Part shown: positions 1 to 6,677 of the stretch, piece by piece | Position numbering within the stretch: position 1 is the stretch's first letter | How the letters are laid out: each line of letters opens with the position of its first letter | Translations under genes and position numbers: made by a program | The notes under the pieces: generated by a model | Told to the model about the DNA's origin: nothing | The model's database searches: none | What the model saw: the letters and a program-made list of their open reading frames with translations, nothing else | Source: an uncultured Eubacteriales bacterium | Lineage (GTDB): Bacteria; Bacillota; Clostridia; Christensenellales; Borkfalkiaceae | Reading direction: 5' to 3' | NCBI GenBank assembly: GCA_900547645.1 | Contig: URHP01000037.1 | Span: 1-13,993, forward strand | Length of the DNA stretch: 13,993 nucleotides

Positions 1-47
1 GAGATGAGCGCTAGTCTCGTGGGCTCGGAGATGTGTATAAGAGACAG
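1..47 (+). other. Illumina Nextera i7 adapter (artefact)
   Basis: This is not genomic. Bases 14-47 match the 34-base Nextera read-2 transposase adapter, ending in the 19-bp Tn5 mosaic end AGATGTGTATAAGAGACAG at 29-47. Bases 6-13 (GAGCGCTA) sit where the i7 index belongs; the reverse complement, TAGCGCTC, matches index N723 from memory. Bases 1-5 are the end of the P7 primer. Translated in frame 1 it gives the artefact peptide SLVGSEMCIRD, fused to the truncated alanine racemase. The first genomic base is about 48. Confidence 0.98.
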
Positions 48-48
48 G

Positions 49-765
49 TATTACGGGCTGATCGTCACGGCGGCGTCCTTTCCCTCCCTTGCGCTGTGCG
101 CGGGGCTGCGTGCGCACCTCGCTTTCAATACGGGCATGAACCGCTACGGGTTTCCGCCGCCGGCGGCGCAGAAAGCCTGCGCGCAGGCGCGGCGGCTGGG
201 CGTGTCCGTCGAGGGCGTTTTTTCCCATCTGTACGAGCCTTCCGACGGGGCTGCCCTTGCGGCGCAGACGCGCGCGTTTTCTGCCTGTGCAGAGGAAGTG
301 CGCCGCGTTTTTCCGGAAGCGGTGCGGCATTTGTGCGCGACGGGCGGCATCCTTGCGGGAGGGGAGGCGTTCGACGCCGTCCGCCCCGGGCTGGGGATGT
401 ACGGCTATGCGCCGCCCCCGTTTGCAAACGCGGCGGGACTTTTGCCCGCCATGAAGGTCTATGCCGCCGTCGGGCAGAGCACCGTTCCCTTCGGCGGGGG
501 CGCGGGATATGCCGCCGCGCCCCGTCCGTTTGCCGCCCTGCACACGCTTTGCGCGGGCTACGGGCACGGATTTTTCCGCGAAGGCGGGCTGGGGGCGATC
601 GGGAAACTGTGCATGGACGCGTGCGTGCGGGAGGGGGAGATGTCCTTCGGCGCGCAGGTCTGCGTGCTGGACGACGCCGCGGCGTATGCGGCGCAGCACA
701 ATACCACGGCGTATGAGATCCTGCTTGCGGCGGGAAAGGGGGCGGTAAAGCGTTATGTGCGATAA
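49..765 (+). CDS. alr: Alanine racemase, C-terminal part (5' truncated)
   Basis: PLP-dependent enzyme interconverting L- and D-alanine for peptidoglycan. The visible 238 residues hold the end of the TIM barrel and the C-terminal beta domain. HLAFNTGMNRYGF (about residue 23) corresponds to the family's H-hydrophobic-x-x-DTGMNRxG stretch, with N for the usual D. GVFSHLYE, RPGLGMYGY, GYGHGFFRE, GKLCMDACV and the C-terminal TAYEILLAAGKGAVKRY all fit the family. The AGY after PFGG aligns with the loop that carries the catalytic tyrosine of the beta domain. About 110 N-terminal residues, including the PLP lysine, are missing because the contig ends in adapter; the methionine at base 4 is adapter-encoded, so no true start is present. 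The stop overlaps the next gene by 11 bp, suggesting co-transcription. Family assignment is firm; whether the complete gene is functional cannot be judged here. Confidence 0.93.
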   Translation, partial: YYGLIVTAASFPSLALCAGLRAHLAFNTGMNRYGFPPPAAQKACAQARRLGVSVEGVFSHLYEPSDGAALAAQTRAFSACAEEVRRVFPEAVRHLCATGGILAGGEAFDAVRPGLGMYGYAPPPFANAAGLLPAMKVYAAVGQSTVPFGGGAGYAAAPRPFAALHTLCAGYGHGFFREGGLGAIGKLCMDACVREGEMSFGAQVCVLDDAAAYAAQHNTTAYEILLAAGKGAVKRYVR

Positions 766-1288
766 ACGGACGCTGCGCGCGCGTTTCGCGCAGCTGCGCG
801 CCGCGGCAAAATCGGCGGAAAAGGACGCGGCGATCACGGAAAATCTGCTGCGTTCCTCTTATTTCGGAGCGCAGAGCTTTTTCGTCTACTGCTCCGTCGG
901 GAGCGAGGCGGCAACGGACAGGCTCATCGCCGCGCTGCTTGCCGCGGGCAGGACGGTCTGCGTTCCCCGCATCGAAAACGGCGTCATGCTCGCCGTTCCC
1001 TACGCCCCGCTCGAAGCGGGCGCATACGGCATTCCCGCGCCGCGGGGCGGAGAGGACACCTTCTGCGAAGTGACGCTTGCGCCCCTGCTCGCCTTTGACG
1101 AAAGGGGCGTGCGGCTGGGCATGGGCGGCGGGTTTTACGACGCCTATTTTGCCCGCCGTCCGCAGACGGCGCGCGTCGGACTTGCCTATGCGGCGCAGGC
1201 GGCGCGCTCTCTTCCGCGCGAGCCGTGGGACAGGCTTCTTCACGCAGTTATCACCGAGGAGGGCGCGGCGCGCTTTCCGAATGCTTGA
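755..1288 (+). CDS. 5-formyltetrahydrofolate cyclo-ligase
   Basis: Cytosolic ATP-dependent enzyme converting 5-formyl-THF to 5,10-methenyl-THF (MTHFS, YgfA/YqgN family). The 177-residue length is typical (about 180-200). Family signatures seen are an N-terminal basic helix (K4-R15), the Y45..GSEAATDRLI segment that corresponds to the family's EVxTxxLI, CVPRIENGVM near 69-78, GAYGIPAP near 89-96, and the ATP/substrate region APLLAFDERGVRLGMGGGFYD at 109-129 (conserved form LAFDxxGxRLGxGxGYYD). The ATG lies 11 bp inside the end of alr, with a purine-rich AAAGGGGG at 735-742 upstream, so translation is probably coupled. Its TGA stop lies within the -35 box of the following promoter. No regulation of its own is visible. 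Confidence 0.93.
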   Translation: MCDKRTLRARFAQLRAAAKSAEKDAAITENLLRSSYFGAQSFFVYCSVGSEAATDRLIAALLAAGRTVCVPRIENGVMLAVPYAPLEAGAYGIPAPRGGEDTFCEVTLAPLLAFDERGVRLGMGGGFYDAYFARRPQTARVGLAYAAQAARSLPREPWDRLLHAVITEEGAARFPNA

Positions 1289-1314
1289 CAGCGGCGTCCC
1301 GGACGCGTTATAAT
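1285..1314 (+). promoter_or_regulatory. Sigma-A-type promoter, perfect consensus
   Basis: A TTGACA box at 1285-1290 and TATAAT at 1309-1314 are separated by 18 bp. The -35 box contains the TGA stop of the upstream gene. Predicted transcription start is near 1321, giving a short leader of about 25 bases before the ATG at 1345. This should drive the operon from the membrane protein to pheA. Confidence 0.85.
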
Positions 1315-1344
1315 GGAAAAACAAGATCTTTCCGCGGAGGAAAC

Positions 1345-2049
1345 ATGTTAAACGAACTGCCGAAAAAGGAAAAGAAAGCCAAGCCCATGACGCGCTGGCG
1401 TTACTTCTGGCGTATTCAGGGCGTGTGCGCCGTGCGTGCCGTCACGCCCTTCATGATGTATCTGTTCATGAGCCTGATCGGGCTTGCCTGTCAGGCGATC
1501 TCTCCCGAGACCACCGAATGGTACGAAGTGCTGCTCGGGGCGGCGTGCATCGTCATCGGCGCGGCGTTCAACGCGCATCTTGCCTATGCGCGCGGGAAGC
1601 TGCACTATGACGCCTATCTGACGGGCTGCATTCACAGGAGAAACGCGCTGTTCGGCATCGAGTCGGGCGGCGATCACCGTCCCGAATTGGAGTACCGCCC
1701 CTGGAAGGGCTTTCTGATCGGCTTTTACGTGGGCGTGCCCGTGCTGCTTCTGGGCATGTTCGCCGCGATCCCCGCGACCTGGTCGGGCGGCGAAGTGGCG
1801 CTCGTCATGTTTGCCGGCTGGGCGATCTTTCCCATCCAATGGATCCGCGCCTTCCTGTATCCCGGGCAGAACGACTGGGCGTATCCCCCCGTCAGCGGCG
1901 GATACAGTATGCTCATGGTCTTTTTGCCCATCCTGGTGACGGGCGTCTTCTATATCGTCGGCGCCATGGTGCAGAAGCGGCAGAAGGAGGAGCAGACGGA
2001 GCGCATCGAGCGCGCCGCCGAAGCGGGGAAGAAGGCGAAAAAACAATGA
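1345..2049 (+). CDS. Unknown polytopic membrane protein
   Basis: I do not recognise a family for this 234-residue protein. It begins with a lysine-rich cytoplasmic stretch (residues 3-24). It then has about five hydrophobic segments near residues 33-52, 61-81, 123-142, 150-171 and 189-209, and ends in a charged, Lys/Glu/Ala-rich tail (210-234) that may form a short helix. The loop at 83-122 holds several His, Arg and Glu residues. The ATG at 1345 is chosen because GGAGG at 1336-1340 lies 4 bases upstream and just downstream of a consensus promoter; the frame stays open upstream to 1225, but that would run through the promoter. The stop overlaps the rsmD start by 4 bp (ATGA). Being first in an operon with rsmD and coaD does not by itself give a role. 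Confidence 0.8.
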   Translation: MLNELPKKEKKAKPMTRWRYFWRIQGVCAVRAVTPFMMYLFMSLIGLACQAISPETTEWYEVLLGAACIVIGAAFNAHLAYARGKLHYDAYLTGCIHRRNALFGIESGGDHRPELEYRPWKGFLIGFYVGVPVLLLGMFAAIPATWSGGEVALVMFAGWAIFPIQWIRAFLYPGQNDWAYPPVSGGYSMLMVFLPILVTGVFYIVGAMVQKRQKEEQTERIERAAEAGKKAKKQ

Positions 2050-2588
2050 GGATCATTGCGGGGAAGCACCGCGGGCGTGTGCTGGCGCAGTTCCGCGGCG
2101 CGGACGTGCGTCCCACGTCCGACCGTGCCAAGGAATCGCTCTTTCAGATCCTCGGGACGCGGCTTTCCGGCGCGCGCGTTCTCGATCTGTTCTGCGGGAG
2201 CGGCGCGCTCGGGCTGGAGAGCCTTTCGCGCGGCGCGCGGGAGGCGGTGTTCAACGATCTTTCGCGGGACAGCCTTGCCATTCTCCGGAAAAATCTTGCC
2301 GCGCTCGGGGAGACGGGCACGGTCTGCAACCTCGATTTCCGCGCCTGCCTTGCGCGTGCAGAGGGGAAATTCGACGTGATCTTTGCCGATCCTCCCTATG
2401 CCATGGACGTTTCCGGTGAGGCGCTGGAGCTGATCGCCCGGCGCGGACTGCTGGCGGAGGACGGGCTCGTCGTATGGGAGAGCGAGCGGGAGGAAGTTGC
2501 GCCCGCGGGCTGGCAGATCGCCGACAGGCGCCGCTACGGCAGGGCAAAAGTTGTCTTTTTTCGGGAACAGAGGGAGGTGGCGCCATGA
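2046..2588 (+). CDS. rsmD: 16S rRNA (guanine-966-N2)-methyltransferase RsmD
   Basis: SAM-dependent methyltransferase for G966 of 16S rRNA (YlbH in Bacillus). The 180-residue protein opens with MRIIAGKHRGR and continues with RPTSDRAKESLFQIL (22-36), both hallmarks of RsmD. The SAM-binding motif I is VLDLFCGSGALGLE (45-58), followed by SRGA, and the catalytic DPPY is at 115-118, after FDVIFA. The length matches the family (about 180-200). The start overlaps the preceding stop in ATGA at 2046-2049, and its own stop overlaps the coaD ATG in the same way at 2585-2588. The rsmD-coaD pairing is a widely conserved bacterial arrangement and supports both assignments. Confidence 0.96.
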   Translation: MRIIAGKHRGRVLAQFRGADVRPTSDRAKESLFQILGTRLSGARVLDLFCGSGALGLESLSRGAREAVFNDLSRDSLAILRKNLAALGETGTVCNLDFRACLARAEGKFDVIFADPPYAMDVSGEALELIARRGLLAEDGLVVWESEREEVAPAGWQIADRRRYGRAKVVFFREQREVAP

Positions 2589-3070
2589 AAAAGTGCGTGT
2601 TTGCGGGGACGTTCGATCCCTTTACCGTCGGGCATGAAGATACCGTGCGGAAGTGCCTTGCGCTCTTCGACGAAGTGGTCGTCGCCGTTGCGGAAAACAA
2701 GCAGAAGCGCTGTCTCTTTTCCGCCGGGGAACGCGCGGAGATGATCCGCGCCGTCTTTGCGGGGGAAGCGCGCGTGCGCGTCTTGTGCTGGGACGGGGTG
2801 ATCGCCGACCTGCTCCGCAAGGAGAATACGCCGTTTTACGTGCGGGGGATCCGCAATACGGTGGATTTCGAATACGAAAACGCCGATTTTTATGCGAGCA
2901 GGGATCTGGATAAGACGCTCATCACGCTCTATCTTCCCGCCGAGCAGCAGCATCTGCACGTCAGTTCCACACTCGTCAAAAACTGCATCGCCTTCGGGAA
3001 ACCGTACCGGGCGTACGTCCCGGCGGCGGTGTATGACTATATCCGAAAGAGAGGAAACGCCAATGTTTGA
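2585..3070 (+). CDS. coaD: Phosphopantetheine adenylyltransferase
   Basis: Penultimate step of coenzyme A synthesis: transfers AMP from ATP to 4'-phosphopantetheine, giving dephospho-CoA (YlbI in Bacillus). The 161-residue nucleotidyltransferase has the family's usual length. GTFDPFTVGH at residues 8-17 is the T/HxGH nucleotide-binding region. YVRGIRNTVDFEYE carries the conserved RGxRN..D.xYE segment, and HVSSTLVK is the C-terminal ISST motif. A strong GGAGGTGG ribosome site at 2573-2580 precedes the ATG. The gene overlaps rsmD by 4 bp and the DAHP synthase gene by 8 bp, so it is inside a translationally coupled operon. Confidence 0.97.
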   Translation: MKKCVFAGTFDPFTVGHEDTVRKCLALFDEVVVAVAENKQKRCLFSAGERAEMIRAVFAGEARVRVLCWDGVIADLLRKENTPFYVRGIRNTVDFEYENADFYASRDLDKTLITLYLPAEQQHLHVSSTLVKNCIAFGKPYRAYVPAAVYDYIRKRGNANV

Positions 3071-4091
3071 ACGACAGATCGAAATTCCCTCCGCAGAGGA
3101 GATCTGCGCGCGCATTCCGCTTCCCGCCGGTCTTGCAAAGGTAAAAGCGGAGCGCGATGCGCTCGTCAAAGACGTCATTGCGGGCAGGAGCGACCGTCTC
3201 CTTGTCATCGTGGGCCCCTGTTCGGCGCATGAGAGCAAGCCCGTACTCGAATACGTGCGCCGTCTCGGCAGGCTGAACGAGCGGGTGAAGGACAGGCTCG
3301 TGCTCGTGCCGCGCATCTACACCAACAAGCCGCGCACGCGGGGCGTCGGGTATAAGGGGATGTTCTCCCAGCCCGATCCCGAGAACCGAGAAAACATCTT
3401 AAAGGGCATTCTCACCATCCGCGACCTGCACATCCACGCCATCGAGCAGTCGGGGCTGTCCGCGGCGGACGAGATGCTCTATCCCGAAAATTACGCGTAC
3501 GTTGAAGATCTTCTGACCTACGTCGCGGTGGGCGCGCGCTCCAGCGAAAATCAGCTGCATCGTCTGGTTTCAAGCGGCATCGAGCAGCCTGTCGGCATCA
3601 AAAATCCGACGGGCGGCAGCATTCCCGTGACGCTCAATTCGGTGTTCGCCGCGCAGAGCCCGCAGGTGTTCCTGTACCACAACTGGCAGGTGGCGACGCA
3701 GGGCAACGAATACGCCCACGTCGTGCTGCGCGGCAGGGTGGACCACTACGGCAACGACATTCCCAACTACCATTACGAGACGGTCATGCAGGTATTCGAA
3801 GGGTATGCCGCGTCGGACGGCGAACTGAAAAATCCAGCCGTCGTCATCGATTCCAACCATTCCAATTCCAAGAAGCAGTTCCGCCAGCAGATCCGCATCG
3901 TCGAGGAGGTGCTGCAGAACAGGCTGTACGACAAAGATTTCAAGCGCATCGTCAAGGGGTTCATGATCGAGAGCTTCCTCGAGGAGGGGAATCAGAAACA
4001 CGATATCGTGTTCGGGAAATCCATCACCGATCCCTGCCTCGGCTGGGAGGACACCGAGCGGCTCATCCTTGACATTGCGGAGAAGGCGTGA
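3063..4091 (+). CDS. Class I 3-deoxy-7-phosphoheptulonate synthase
   Basis: DAHP synthase (AroF/AroG/AroH type), condensing phosphoenolpyruvate and erythrose 4-phosphate in the first step of the shikimate pathway. The 342 residues cover the whole family (Escherichia coli enzymes are about 350). Motifs seen are VGPCSAH (50-56), with the metal-binding cysteine, RIYTNKPRTRGVGYKG (84-99), the ARSSENQLHR..SGIEQPVGIKNPTGG segment, a DSNHSNSKKQFRQQ segment, EEGNQ and the terminal DPCLGWEDTE. The ATG follows GAGGAAA at 3051-3057; a longer open frame upstream overlaps coaD and is not credible. The stop is 1 bp before pheA, so entry and Phe-specific steps of aromatic synthesis are co-expressed. Its end product (Phe, Tyr or Trp) for feedback cannot be read from sequence. 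The transketolase gene further along makes its erythrose 4-phosphate substrate. Confidence 0.95.
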   Translation: MFERQIEIPSAEEICARIPLPAGLAKVKAERDALVKDVIAGRSDRLLVIVGPCSAHESKPVLEYVRRLGRLNERVKDRLVLVPRIYTNKPRTRGVGYKGMFSQPDPENRENILKGILTIRDLHIHAIEQSGLSAADEMLYPENYAYVEDLLTYVAVGARSSENQLHRLVSSGIEQPVGIKNPTGGSIPVTLNSVFAAQSPQVFLYHNWQVATQGNEYAHVVLRGRVDHYGNDIPNYHYETVMQVFEGYAASDGELKNPAVVIDSNHSNSKKQFRQQIRIVEEVLQNRLYDKDFKRIVKGFMIESFLEEGNQKHDIVFGKSITDPCLGWEDTERLILDIAEKA

Positions 4092-4092
4092 G

Positions 4093-4899
4093 ATGGACGG
4101 CGTAAGCAGGGCGGCGTGCCTGGGACCTGCCGGAAGTTATTCCGAGCTTGCCGCGCGGACGCTCTGTCCGCACGCTTCGGTCGCGCTCTGTCCCACCTTT
4201 CCCGCCGTGTTCGACGCGCTTGCGTCGGGGCGGGCAGACGGCGCGGTCATTCCCATTGAAAATTCCATTCAGGGCGGTGTGCTGCAAAATCTCGATCTTC
4301 TGGAGACGCGCGACGCGTGCGCCGTTGCGGAGATCAGGCTGCGCATCGATCACCGTCTTGCGTGCAGGAAGGGCGTCCGTCTTTCGGACATCGTGCGCGT
4401 CTATTCGCACGAACAGGCGATCGGGCAGTGCTCGCGCTTTCTGGATGAGACGCTGCCGCACGCGGAACGTATTTTTACCGATTCCACGGCGAAGAGCCTT
4501 GCGCTTTTGGACGATCGCTCCGCGGGCATCGTCGGCGCGCATATCCGTGCGGAGGGCGTCGTGCTCTCCGATGAAAATATCGCGGATGAAAAGAACAACT
4601 TCACGCAGTTCTTTCTGCTCCGCCGCCGCTCCGACGGCCTGCCCGCGCGCGGGAAGACGGTGTTTTTTGCCGCTGTCTGCGAGCACCGTCCGGGGAGCCT
4701 TCTCGAGCTGCTGCGCTGCTTTTCGGCGCGCGGGATCAATCTGACGCGCATCGAGAGCCGCCCCATTCCCTCCGTGCCGGGAGAATACCGCTTTTTTATC
4801 GAGATCGACGGGGACGTCTCGGACAGCCGCGTGTGCACGGCGCTTTCGGAAGCGGAGATGCATTGCCGCACCTTCCGCATTCTCGGTATTTACGATTAA
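4093..4899 (+). CDS. pheA: Prephenate dehydratase with ACT domain
   Basis: Converts prephenate to phenylpyruvate in phenylalanine synthesis. There is no fused chorismate mutase: the 268 residues are a catalytic part (about 1-176) and a C-terminal ACT domain (about 189-265). Motifs seen are GPAGSYSELAA (11-21), IPIENSIQGGVLQNLDLL (53-70), YSHEQAIGQC (104-113) and, in the ACT domain, ESRP (221-224), which binds phenylalanine in the family, so feedback inhibition is expected. The catalytic TRF motif reads TQF here (171-173). ATG 4093 is preferred: it follows the aroF-type stop by 1 bp with GGAG at 4079-4082. An upstream ATG at 4069 would add 8 residues overlapping that gene. The stop overlaps the convergent minus-strand gene by 4 bp. 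Confidence 0.94.
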   Translation: MDGVSRAACLGPAGSYSELAARTLCPHASVALCPTFPAVFDALASGRADGAVIPIENSIQGGVLQNLDLLETRDACAVAEIRLRIDHRLACRKGVRLSDIVRVYSHEQAIGQCSRFLDETLPHAERIFTDSTAKSLALLDDRSAGIVGAHIRAEGVVLSDENIADEKNNFTQFFLLRRRSDGLPARGKTVFFAAVCEHRPGSLLELLRCFSARGINLTRIESRPIPSVPGEYRFFIEIDGDVSDSRVCTALSEAEMHCRTFRILGIYD

Positions 4900-5846
4900 A
4901 CGCCGCAGGCGCAGGCAAGTCCGAAACAGACGAGCGCGGCAAGCGCGCCCTGCAGGCATTTGACAAGCAGGAATTTTGCGGGCGGGATGCCCGTCTTTGC
5001 CAGAAAGCTCCACTGCTGTACGAGGACGCACAGCCCGCCGAAGGTCACAAGGAACGCGGCAACGGCGAGCGAGAGCGGCGTGGGGGAGGCGAGCAGGCGG
5101 GAGCAGCCCGCCGTCATCTCAATGAGACCGGCGAGCGCCGCCGCAGCGGTCTGCGGCAGCGCGAGGGGCGCAAGCGCGTCTCCCAGCATACAGCCGAAGG
5201 CATAAAAGAGCGCGACCGCTCCGCCCACCGTGAGGACGGAGAGAACGGAGGAGGTCAGCGTCTCGGGAACGGCTGCGATCAGCCCGCCCGCAGAGGGCGG
5301 GGGCGGAGCGGTATGCCTGCGGGATTTTTTGCGTCCGAGCAGGAAGGAGACGCCGAAGACGCCCGCAAGGTGCGAAGCAAAGAGCAGCCAGCCGAGCGCG
5401 GGATCTCCCGCCATCGCCGCGCCCGCAACGCCCACCAGAAAGGCGGGACCGCTTGTCGAAGCAAGGCAGGCGCAGCGCAGACGCTCGTCCCGTGCAAGCA
5501 GTCCCTGCTCGCACAGCCGTTCCACCGTCTTTGCGCCGGCGGGATAGCCGGACAGGACGGAGAGGAGCGCGGCGCATCCGCCCGCGCCCGAGACGCCGAA
5601 CAGGCGGGAAAACAGGGGCGCAAGTCCCTTGGACAGGCGGGAAAACAGGGGCGTTTTGGCAAGCAGCCCCGTCAGAAACAGAAAGGGAAGCGCGGCGGGC
5701 AGAACGCACGCCGCCCACAGGGAGACGCCGTCCGCGACGCAGCCGAGGTAGCGCGTCGGGAAGGCGAGAAAGGCAAGAAACGCGGCAAGGATGACCGCAG
5801 AAAAGAGGGCGCTGCTCAGCGCTCCGGGATTCGGACGGGATCTCAC
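4896..5846 (-). CDS. ylbJ: YlbJ-like nucleoside-recognition (Gate) membrane protein
   Basis: Polytopic membrane protein of 316 residues resembling the sporulation integral membrane protein YlbJ. Visible signatures are VLPAALPFLFLTGLL (48-62), a GxxGxGG turn, SGYPAGAK (99-106) and SxSGPAFLVG (130-139), with hydrophobic segments throughout. It is shorter than Bacillus YlbJ (about 400). YlbJ is needed for sporulation in Bacillus; its transport substrate, if any, is unknown. The start is uncertain: GTG at 5846 is the last option outside the divergent patatin gene, but no ribosome site precedes it, and alternatives further upstream (GTG at 5933 or 5948) lie inside that gene. A 21-bp direct repeat lies inside the gene. 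It sits next to a ylbK-like gene as in Bacillus, but inverted. Confidence 0.82.
   Translation of the reverse strand: MRSRPNPGALSSALFSAVILAAFLAFLAFPTRYLGCVADGVSLWAACVLPAALPFLFLTGLLAKTPLFSRLSKGLAPLFSRLFGVSGAGGCAALLSVLSGYPAGAKTVERLCEQGLLARDERLRCACLASTSGPAFLVGVAGAAMAGDPALGWLLFASHLAGVFGVSFLLGRKKSRRHTAPPPPSAGGLIAAVPETLTSSVLSVLTVGGAVALFYAFGCMLGDALAPLALPQTAAAALAGLIEMTAGCSRLLASPTPLSLAVAAFLVTFGGLCVLVQQWSFLAKTGIPPAKFLLVKCLQGALAALVCFGLACACGV
5600..5653 (-). repeat. In-frame 33-bp-spaced direct repeat inside ylbJ
   Basis: A 21-bp sequence beginning ACAGGCGGGAAAACAGG (plus strand) occurs at 5600-5620 and again, identical, at 5633-5653. The 33-bp period equals 11 codons, so the encoded PLFSRL occurs twice (residues 66-71 and 77-82). 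It is either a small tandem duplication or chance similarity of amphipathic turns. Confidence 0.8.
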
Positions 5847-5851
5847 GATAA

Positions 5852-5881
5852 AATATACGGGAAGGAGGGGAAGAATATGAA
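5852..5881 (-). promoter_or_regulatory. ylbJ: Possible sigma-E-like promoter for ylbJ
   Basis: On the minus strand, TTCATATT (5881-5874) and CGTATATT (5859-5852) are 14 bases apart. This resembles the Bacillus mother-cell sigma-E pattern (ATATT-type -35, CATACAnT -10), matching the -10 at all but two of the defined bases. It also scores weakly as a sigma-A promoter (TTCATA / TATATT, 18 bp). The predicted start would fall almost on the GTG at 5846, implying a leaderless message. The junction is AT-rich, so chance resemblance is quite possible. Confidence 0.3.
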
Positions 5882-6677
5882 AAAGAAATTGGGGCTTGCG
5901 CTCGGCGCAGGCGGGGCGCGCGGCGTGGCGCACGTCGGATTTTTGCACGCGCTCGACGAAGCGGGGATCCGCGCCGACTGTGTGACGGGCTGTTCCATGG
6001 GTTCCATTGTGGGCGCCTGTTACTGCGCGGGTGTTCCCATGCAGAAGGTCCGTTCCGTTGTTACAGAGCTCAAACTTTCGCGCATTGCGTCGCTCAACGC
6101 AAACATGCTGCGCGCGTGCGGGCTGTTCCGTCTCAACAAGGCGCGCAAACTGCTGGAGGAATATATCGGCGCGGATACGACGTTTGCCGATCTTGCCGTA
6201 CCCTTCCGCTGCATCGCGACCGATCTCCTTTCGGGGAAGACGGTCTGCCTTTCGGAGGGAAACGTGATCGACGCGATCATCGCTTCCAGCTCGGTCCCGG
6301 GCGCCTTTTCGCCCGTGGAGCGGGAGGGGATGCTGCTGGTGGACGGCGGCGTCATCGAGCGCGTGCCCGTCCGCGAGATCAAGGGAATGGGCGCGGAGGT
6401 CATCGTTGCGGTGGACGTGTTGGGCGATCTGGTCACGTCCGTATCCAAGGCGCCCACAAATCTCATCGAAACGTTCCTGCGCTATATCGACGTCATCGAC
6501 ACGCGCGTGACGCAGAGCAAGCGCCGCTCGCGCATGCGCGACATCGATCTGTGGCTGGAGCCCGAACTCGGGGACATGGATCAGTACAAGGTGAAAAATC
6601 TTGAATTTGCCTGCCGGAAGGGCTATGAACTTGGCAGGGCGAACGTGGAGAAGATCAAAGAACTGATCGGAGAATGA
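5877..6677 (+). CDS. Patatin-like serine hydrolase (YlbK/RssA family)
   Basis: A 266-residue patatin-fold lipid acyl hydrolase with the Ser-Asp dyad intact. The oxyanion loop is GAGGARG (10-16), the nucleophile Ser40 lies in GCSMG (38-42), and the catalytic Asp156 lies in VDGG (155-158). FRCIATDLLSGK and ASSSVPGAFSPV are typical of the bacterial RssA/YlbK subgroup. No signal peptide or membrane segment is seen, so it should be cytoplasmic or peripheral. The ATG at 5877 follows AAGGAGG at 5862-5868. A far longer open frame upstream runs antisense through ylbJ and is not real. It overlaps rarA by 1-4 bp. In Bacillus subtilis ylbK follows ylbJ. The natural substrate is not known from sequence. 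Confidence 0.93.
   Translation: MKKKLGLALGAGGARGVAHVGFLHALDEAGIRADCVTGCSMGSIVGACYCAGVPMQKVRSVVTELKLSRIASLNANMLRACGLFRLNKARKLLEEYIGADTTFADLAVPFRCIATDLLSGKTVCLSEGNVIDAIIASSSVPGAFSPVEREGMLLVDGGVIERVPVREIKGMGAEVIVAVDVLGDLVTSVSKAPTNLIETFLRYIDVIDTRVTQSKRRSRMRDIDLWLEPELGDMDQYKVKNLEFACRKGYELGRANVEKIKELIGE

Noticed and set aside
125..1324. Minus-strand open frame of 399 codons
   Set aside because: It is antisense to alr and the cyclo-ligase gene, Arg/Pro-rich, with no recognisable domain.
4833..5876. Plus-strand extension of the patatin frame, 348 codons upstream
   Set aside because: It runs antisense through ylbJ with low-complexity Arg/Gly/Gln content; the ribosome site and oxyanion motif fix the start at 5877.
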